Below are positions 58,191 to 64,000 of a stretch of DNA of 64,000 nucleotides, piece after piece. The notes beneath the pieces are model-generated. The model was not told where the DNA came from. It saw only the letters and a program-made list of their open reading frames with translations, and did not search any database. The stretch covers positions 3,472,001 through 3,536,000 of the forward strand of contig NC_089431.1 of the NCBI RefSeq assembly GCF_026210795.1, in the 5' to 3' direction. The position numbers and the translations under genes are program-made. How positions within the stretch are numbered: position 1 is the stretch's first letter; each line of letters begins with the position of its first letter. This DNA is from Rhizophagus irregularis (lineage: Eukaryota > Glomeromycota > Glomeromycetes > Glomerales > Glomeraceae).

Positions 58191-60086
58191 ATGTTTTTAA
58201 ATCATCCAACACAAACCATAGTTAATAAAAGAAAGAGAAAATGTGATGAGTGTAAGAAAATAAGAAATATATATGAAAATCGTCAGACTTGTCAAATGTG
58301 TTATAATATAACAACATTAGTTAAGCCTAAGTCAAGTGGAAACAAAGTTATCGATGATTTTATTACACATACACAGAGAAATTATATTAGAAGTGACGGG
58401 AAATTGGAGTTTGTTCCTCATGATCGATTCAAAGATATAGAATTTATTGCTGAAGGAGGATTTAGTAAAATTTATAAAGCTACTTGGGTTGATGGCCCAA
58501 TTAATTGGCACGGTATTGAACGAGAAAATTGGAGTTTTTTTCGTCTCAAATATAATAATACAGTTGTTCTCAAAAACCTTAATAATTCTAAAAACATTAC
58601 ACCAAAGGAACTGAATGAGGTATAGTATATTCAATATTTTTTTAATCTTCAATGTAACGATGATGGTAGATTAATGATTTTTTATTTAGCTCAAGTTATT
58701 TTATCGGATTTTTTCAAATAGAAAAATTAATGCTTCTTACGTCAGTACTTATTTAGGATTAACACAAGATCCCATTACCAAAGATATTATGATTATTATG
58801 CCATATTATAATAGAGGCGACTTGATACGTTTTTTAAGTAATAACTTTTATAATCTTGATTGGAATTATAAATTGTTAAAATTGAGTACTATATTACTTG
58901 GTCTTCAGAGTATCCATAGTGCACATATTATACACAGAGATTTACATAGTGGAAATATCTTTTTTGATAATATTTTTATATATGTAGGTGATCTGGGAAT
59001 AAGTAAATCTGCAACTGAATCTACAGATTCTATAGAGAATTATGGTATTATTCCTTATATGGCACCAGAGATTTTTCAAGGACAAAAATATACTGAAGCT
59101 TCAGATATATATAGTTTTGGTATGATTATGTGGGAATTTATGACAGGTAGAAGACCTTTTTGGAATAGAGTTCATGATGCAGAACTTATAATTGAAATAT
59201 GTGATGGTTTAAGGCCACCAATTGTTACAAATGCGCCCGAAGGATATATTGAATTAATGAAAGACTGTTGGAATTCAGATCCTAATAAAAGACCAGAAGC
59301 GACTGATATATATAATAGAATTAATAGAATAAACGGTTATAATTGTGAAATTAAGAAATCATCAGAAATTGGACCTGTAACAACAAATAATCCAGGTGCA
59401 ATTTATAAGAGTAGGCCTTTAAGTGATATGATTCAATCTGCAATGTCTACAAGAAGTTTAAGAAGCCAGTTTATAACTGCGGAAGTTGGTAATACAATGT
59501 TAATATTTTTACTTGATAAAACTATAGTTACAATACTGTACTCCACTATTATTTGTTATTATCTACTAGCTTTATTTCATGTTATTAAAGAGGCAATGCA
59601 TCTTTTAATGGCAAAAGTAATTATTTTAATATGATTTTAAATAATTAATATATTTTATATTCTTTTAAAGGTATAAAAAGAAAATTTGAAGATAATCAAA
59701 CTAAAACCCGTTTTGATGAAGGTACGATAAAAAATCGAAAAATTATATGTATAAGTACAAAATGAATTTAATGTTTACTAAATTAAATTGACATATTTTC
59801 AGAAAAAATTAATAAAAAGATTAGGTTAATTGAAAATGAAAGTAATGGTAATACTTTTTGTATCTTTATTAAAAAAAGTATTATTAATTCTTAATTAAAA
59901 TTATTTATTTTCGTTTATTTAGTTTATATTAAGCAAGAATTTGAATTGGATATCGATATAAATTCTATTGATGATGAAAGTAAGTAAATATTAGATTATA
60001 TTTTTATGAATATTTTATTATTTTAACCTAATTTTTTAATTTAAAATATAGGATATATTTCGCAAGAAATTGATTTTGATATCTGA
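58191..60086 (+). CDS. Tyrosine-kinase-like protein kinase with zinc-ribbon-like N-terminus (paralogue 3)
   Basis: Six exons: 58191-58619, 58690-59488, 59671-59721, 59803-59847, 59923-59979, 60052-60086, GT-AG and in phase, 471 aa. The N-terminus is shorter than in the other two: it lacks the ~20-residue KHK-containing lead and goes quickly to CDEC...CQMC. Kinase motifs: EGGFSKIYKATW, VVLKNLN, HRDLHSGNIF, GDLGIS, MAPEIFQGQKY, SFGMIMWEFMTGRRPFW. All key residues are present, so it is probably active. The tail has RPLSDMIQSAMSTRSLRS, then exons reading KRKFEDNQTKTRFDEG, KINKKIRLIENESN, FELDIDINSIDDE and QEIDFDI. The acidic repeats in the tail may be a docking element. The 3' flank matches that of kinase 1. 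It lies on the same strand as, and 1.8 kb before, the Sel1-repeat gene. Confidence 0.92.
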
Positions 60087-60647
60087 ATATTGACATCAAA
60101 ATTCTTAAAGCCTATATATAGGTCCTCATTTATCCTTACATTTCATATACGGTAACATTTAGTATTATGATTTTGTTTTTATAAATTTTTTTTATAAATA
60201 AGGTATAAAATATTTTAATTTCAATATAAATTATACCATCCATTACACTTTATTTAAATTTCCTATATCGATTCATATTTTAATTTATTTATTTTTATTT
60301 ATTTATTAAATTTTAATAAATTAATATCATATAATTTGTTTATTGTCCGGAGCGAAGCGAAGGACAATATATGTTTACGCACTATGAAAAAAAATCGATC
60401 ACGTGAGTTTCTCTGTCCGCCACGTGATCGTCACCCAATGAATCGGCAAATTTTAGTTTTTCGTTCCGGACTTACAACGGTTCCCGTTTCCTAGTTATAA
60501 TTACAATCATTTCATAATTTAAACTAAATTTCAACCATAATTTACAAAAATATTAAGAAATAATTCCAAGTAACAGGAGTCCTGAACTGATAAAAAAATA
60601 AAAATTGACGAAAAATAATTTTTATTGATTAATAGTATCTAAATTCA

Positions 60648-60720
60648 GATTTCACCGACATGAAATTAACCGACACCATTTTGTCGACTTTCATTTTACC
60701 GACATGGAAATTACCGAAAT
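60648..60720. repeat. CCGACATGAAATTA motif array, copy 2
   Basis: agatttcaccgacatgaaat, taaccgacaccattttgtcg, then cattttaccgacatggaaat. Close relative of 52395-52515, in the same orientation. Confidence 0.6.
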
Positions 60721-61180
60721 TATTTAAATAAATTCATCAGTTAGCTGCGCCTCGCTCGTCATAATTTAAAAAAATTATAGGCTTTGTTTACTTTTAAATT
60801 ACAACAATAAAATTATAAAAAAAAAGAAAATCGAAACGTTAGTAAAACGTTTCGCTAATGAAATAAATTAAAATATATATATATTTTTTTTCGGAAGCCC
60901 TTACCGAAACAATACGCGTCCAAGCTGGATAAATAAATTCCAATTTTTTAATAGTTAAAAAAAAATCTTAGTATAAATCTGATTTCACATGATAAAATAA
61001 ATATTATTCACTGAAAACCTTTTGCTTTTTGTTGATTAGTAAAAATAATTAAAAATAAATAGGATACTTTTAAAGAAAAACTCCATGATCGTGTCGATAC
61101 TATGTTGATCATATCAGCAAAATGGCTATCAGTGAAATGTGTATAACAAGTGTTAGTAAAATAGAAAAATACTTTTAAAA

Positions 61181-61334
61181 ATATATGTAAAAATTATATT
61201 GATATGAAACTAATAGCTAATAAAAACGCCCTGCCACTACCAAAACCATAAAAAAAAATATATGTAAAAATTATATTGATATGAAACTAATAGCTAATAA
61301 AAACGCCTTGCCACTACCAAAACCATAAAAAAAA
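61181..61334. repeat. 77-bp perfect-type tandem duplication
   Basis: Two head-to-tail copies starting at 61181 and 61258 (atatatgtaaaaattatatt, through aacgccctgccactaccaaa). They differ by one base seen (ccctgcc against ccttgcc). Recent duplication by slippage or unequal exchange, non-coding. Confidence 0.85.
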
Positions 61335-61883
61335 ATATAAAGTAAATTCATCATTATCATGCACACTCGAAACCTTCGAAAGTCGAAACAACTTAAAACA
61401 AAGAATTACTGTTTTCCTGTAAAATATCTTCTGAATTGCTTAAAGTAAAGTTGTAAAGGAAAGTGCAAAAAAAATCATAGCTAAAGAAAATGGAAAAGAA
61501 TCAGAATTTTTAAAAACGGAGAAATAAAGTAAAGATATTATATGATGATTATAAAATAGCACAATTTTATCTCTTTTTTTTGTTTATTAAATTTCTATTT
61601 TAAAAAGTAATGCTATTAATTAAACTTTACCCCTTTCCTTTACCACTTTACGTTAATTATCTCTGATGATCAACGTGAATAAAAAAACTCACATGATGAT
61701 CGCTATTAACTTGTGCCGCGCTCCGACCGCTCCGTGAAAATTACTCATTGTGCAACATTATCAATTAATCATTTCCTTAATAGTTTATGAAAAGTGTAAC
61801 AAATAATATATTACTTTTACAACCACTCATAATTATGAGTAATACTCTAACCTATTCACGACCTTTCTTCAATAAAAAGGAAA

Positions 61884-64000
61884 ATGATTATATATTCAGA
61901 AAATGATGAAATTTTTTTAAAAGAATTTTTAAAAGAATTTTATCGTCAAATTATAAAAATAGAAAATTATGCAAATTTTGAAAATATTTTAAAAGAATGG
62001 ATAAAAGAATTTTTTGATGATAATAATAAAGATTTATATTATTTTTTAAAAATAATGGAATATCATGATGAGAATGAAAATTGGTTTTCAAGTTTAATAG
62101 GATTTTTTTATGAACATGGTATAGGTACTAATGATAATATTATTAATAAAGATAAATCTTTAGAATTATATTTATTATCAATTAATAATAATAATGATAA
62201 TAATAATCAAAAATCATTTTTTTCTATTTATCAATTAATTAATATTATCATTTCAAAATTTTTATTATCATTTTATTATTATAAATTTATTATTTTAGAT
62301 AAAAGAGATTATATTACAAATGATTTTTTATGTTCTGATAATGTACATGTAATGTCACATAATCAATTTGAAAATTTTAATAATTTATTATTAATGATTA
62401 ATTTAAGTAAAGATGAATTAAATGCTATGGAAAATTATTTTAATTCAAAAGATGCTAATAATGAAGAAAATCAATTAAATATTATTAAAAAGAAAGAATT
62501 AATAGAATTGAATAATTTAGGTTATTGTTATCAATTTGGAATAGGAAAAAAGAAAGATGATAAAAAAGCATTTGAATTTTATTTAAAATCTGCAGAAGGA
62601 GGAAATTCTAGTGCAAAAAATAATTTAGGTTATTGTTATAAAAATGGTATTGGAATAATAAAAGATGAAAAGAAAGCATTTGATTTATATTTAAAAGCAG
62701 CTAATGATGGAGATTTATATGCTCAGTATAATTTAGGTGATTCTTACAAAAATGGAATAGGAATAAATAAAGATGATAAAAAAGCATTTGAATGGTTTTA
62801 TAAATCTGCTAAAAATGGATATTTATGTGCTCAATATAGATTAGGTAATTATTATCAAAATGGAATTGGAACATCTAAAGATGAAAATAAAGCATTTGAA
62901 TTATATATGATGGCTGCTAAAGGAGGAATTATAGATGCAGAAATGATTTTGGGTAATTATTATAAGAATGGAACTGGAACTCCTAAAGATGAAAATAAAT
63001 CATTTGATTGGTATATGAAATCTGCTAAAAAAGGAAATGCAAAAGCACAATCTAATGTAGGTTATTGTTATCAAAATGGAATTGGAATAGAAAAAAATGT
63101 TGAAAAATCTATTTATTGGTATAGGAAAGCAGAAGAAAGTGAATGTGAAATAGCACAATATTATTTAGGTTATTGTTATAAACATGGAGTAGGAGTTAAA
63201 AAAAATAAAGTTAAAGCATATGAATATTTTAAAAAATCAGTTGAAAAAGAATATTTAGATGCTCAATTTGAACTTGGATATTGTTATGATAAAGGATTCG
63301 GAATTGGTGTTAATAAAACAAAAGCATGTGAATTATATAAACTAGCAGCTGAGAGAGATCATATTGTTGCACAATGCAATATTGGAATTTTATGTGAACA
63401 TTTTAATAAAGAATTAGATCAAGCTATTTATTGGTATAGTAAAGCAGCAGAAAATGGTGATAAAATAGCACAATATAATTTAGGTGAATGTTACTTTTTT
63501 GCTAAAGGTGTAAAAAAGGATGAAACAAAAGCTTTTAATTATTATGAAAAATCAGCCAATCAAGGATTTTTAAATGCTCAAGTTCAACTTGGTTATTTAT
63601 ATAGTAATGGTCAAGGAACAGTAAAGGATTTAGAGAAAGCTGTTTACTGGCATAGAATAGCTGCAGATAATGGTGATAAAATGGCACAATATAATTTAGC
63701 CCAGTGCTATCTTTCTGCAAAAGGTGTAGAAAAAGATGAAACTAAAGCTCTTGAATATTATAAAAAATCAGCTAATCAAAATAATCTAGATGCTCAAATT
63801 CAACTCGGTTATTTATATTATAGTGGTCATGGAACAAAAAAAGATTTAAAGGAAGCTGTTTATTGGTATCATAAAGCAGCAGAAAATGGTGATGAACTTG
63901 CGCAATATAACATAGGCGAATGTTATGAATTAGGAAATGGTGTAACAAAAGATGAAGTTAAAGCATTCAAATATTATAAGAAATCAGCTGAAAATGGATA
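61884..64000 (+). CDS. Sel1-repeat protein, 3' end outside the window
   Basis: An open frame from ATG 61884 runs without a stop to the window end, at least 705 codons. The first ~200 residues are Asn/Leu/Phe-rich and start MIIYSENDEIFLKEFLKEFY. One Sel1-like unit (GFFYEHGIGTNDN) lies near residue 75. From about residue 210 there are 14 successive Sel1 repeats of 35-38 residues with the consensus LGYCYxNGxGxxKD-KAF-YxKSAxxGxxxAQ (for example NLGYCYKNGIGI, KAFEWFYKSAKNGYLCAQY). Sel1 repeats are TPR-like helix pairs that form superhelical scaffolds for protein assembly, often in ER-associated degradation or signalling. In this fungal group they are often fused to kinases, but no kinase domain precedes the repeats here. 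No introns are needed in the visible part. Strong A/T codon bias, like the kinases. Confidence 0.9.
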   Translation, partial: MIIYSENDEIFLKEFLKEFYRQIIKIENYANFENILKEWIKEFFDDNNKDLYYFLKIMEYHDENENWFSSLIGFFYEHGIGTNDNIINKDKSLELYLLSINNNNDNNNQKSFFSIYQLINIIISKFLLSFYYYKFIILDKRDYITNDFLCSDNVHVMSHNQFENFNNLLLMINLSKDELNAMENYFNSKDANNEENQLNIIKKKELIELNNLGYCYQFGIGKKKDDKKAFEFYLKSAEGGNSSAKNNLGYCYKNGIGIIKDEKKAFDLYLKAANDGDLYAQYNLGDSYKNGIGINKDDKKAFEWFYKSAKNGYLCAQYRLGNYYQNGIGTSKDENKAFELYMMAAKGGIIDAEMILGNYYKNGTGTPKDENKSFDWYMKSAKKGNAKAQSNVGYCYQNGIGIEKNVEKSIYWYRKAEESECEIAQYYLGYCYKHGVGVKKNKVKAYEYFKKSVEKEYLDAQFELGYCYDKGFGIGVNKTKACELYKLAAERDHIVAQCNIGILCEHFNKELDQAIYWYSKAAENGDKIAQYNLGECYFFAKGVKKDETKAFNYYEKSANQGFLNAQVQLGYLYSNGQGTVKDLEKAVYWHRIAADNGDKMAQYNLAQCYLSAKGVEKDETKALEYYKKSANQNNLDAQIQLGYLYYSGHGTKKDLKEAVYWYHKAAENGDELAQYNIGECYELGNGVTKDEVKAFKYYKKSAENG

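Larger units (their letters stand above)
60087..61883. other. Intergenic with several dispersed repeats
   Basis: 3' flank of kinase 3 to about 60140. A hairpin at 60342-60368 pairs attgtcc with ggacaat around gg-agcgaagcga. A dispersed repeat at about 60380-60495 includes cacgtgatcgtcacccaatg and tccggacttacaacggttcc, related to 50.6 kb. The CCGACATG array and the 77-bp duplication are listed separately. No gene. Confidence 0.5.

Noticed and set aside
1-64000. tRNA, rRNA or CRISPR array
   Set aside because: No tRNA B box with matching A box, no rRNA-like stretch and no regularly spaced repeat-spacer array was seen by eye; a covariance-model scan would be needed to exclude degenerate tRNAs.

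Overview
The window looks like nuclear DNA of an arbuscular mycorrhizal fungus, most likely Rhizophagus (Glomeromycota). The reasons are extreme A/T richness, genes with short introns, and a mix of expanded families typical of that group: tyrosine-kinase-like kinases with an RPLSxMI tail motif, a Sel1-repeat protein, an F-box/LRR-like locus, secreted kelch proteins, and a SAM-like protein with a nuclease-like C-terminus. Much of the rest is transposon and repeat DNA. I ran no database search; names rest on motifs and recall of families.

Layout. 0-5 kb: an inverted-repeat element with arrays of a TTTCACCGAA motif, then a five-exon kinase gene (minus). 5.2-6.7 kb: a decayed F-box/LRR-like gene (minus). 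7.5-14.4 kb: a repeat block holding a GGCC-rich inverted-repeat element, a hAT-like element with 8-bp target duplications and a nested second element, an array of 319-bp tandem units, and a 240-bp miniature element. 16.7-18.7 kb: a six-exon kinase paralogue (plus). 20.1-20.9 kb: a decayed, unrecognised gene. 21.5-21.9 kb: a miniature element with a perfect 9-bp target duplication. 25.2 kb: a small single-exon gene.

27.7-49.9 kb: a head-to-tail array of five kelch-type genes, all on the minus strand. Four are intact by my exon models (407, 414, 416 and 419 aa) and one is a pseudogene. Each intact one has a signal peptide, kelch beta-propeller segments, a Pro/Ser-rich stalk, one transmembrane helix and a short conserved basic tail, so they are predicted type I surface proteins. 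The array is broken up by a second hAT-like remnant and by a dead P-element/THAP9-like transposase locus.

53.8-55.0 kb: a three-exon gene coding for a SAM-like domain followed by a domain with a D...ExK...Q pattern recalling PD-(D/E)XK nucleases. 58.2-60.1 kb: a third, six-exon kinase paralogue (plus). 61.9 kb to the end: a Sel1-repeat protein that runs off the window.

How they fit together: the three kinases, the Sel1 protein and the kelch proteins are plausible parts of signalling and surface recognition repertoires, but nothing here ties them into one pathway. The main message is dynamic: local gene duplication, mosaic paralogues, gene death and repeated transposon insertion.
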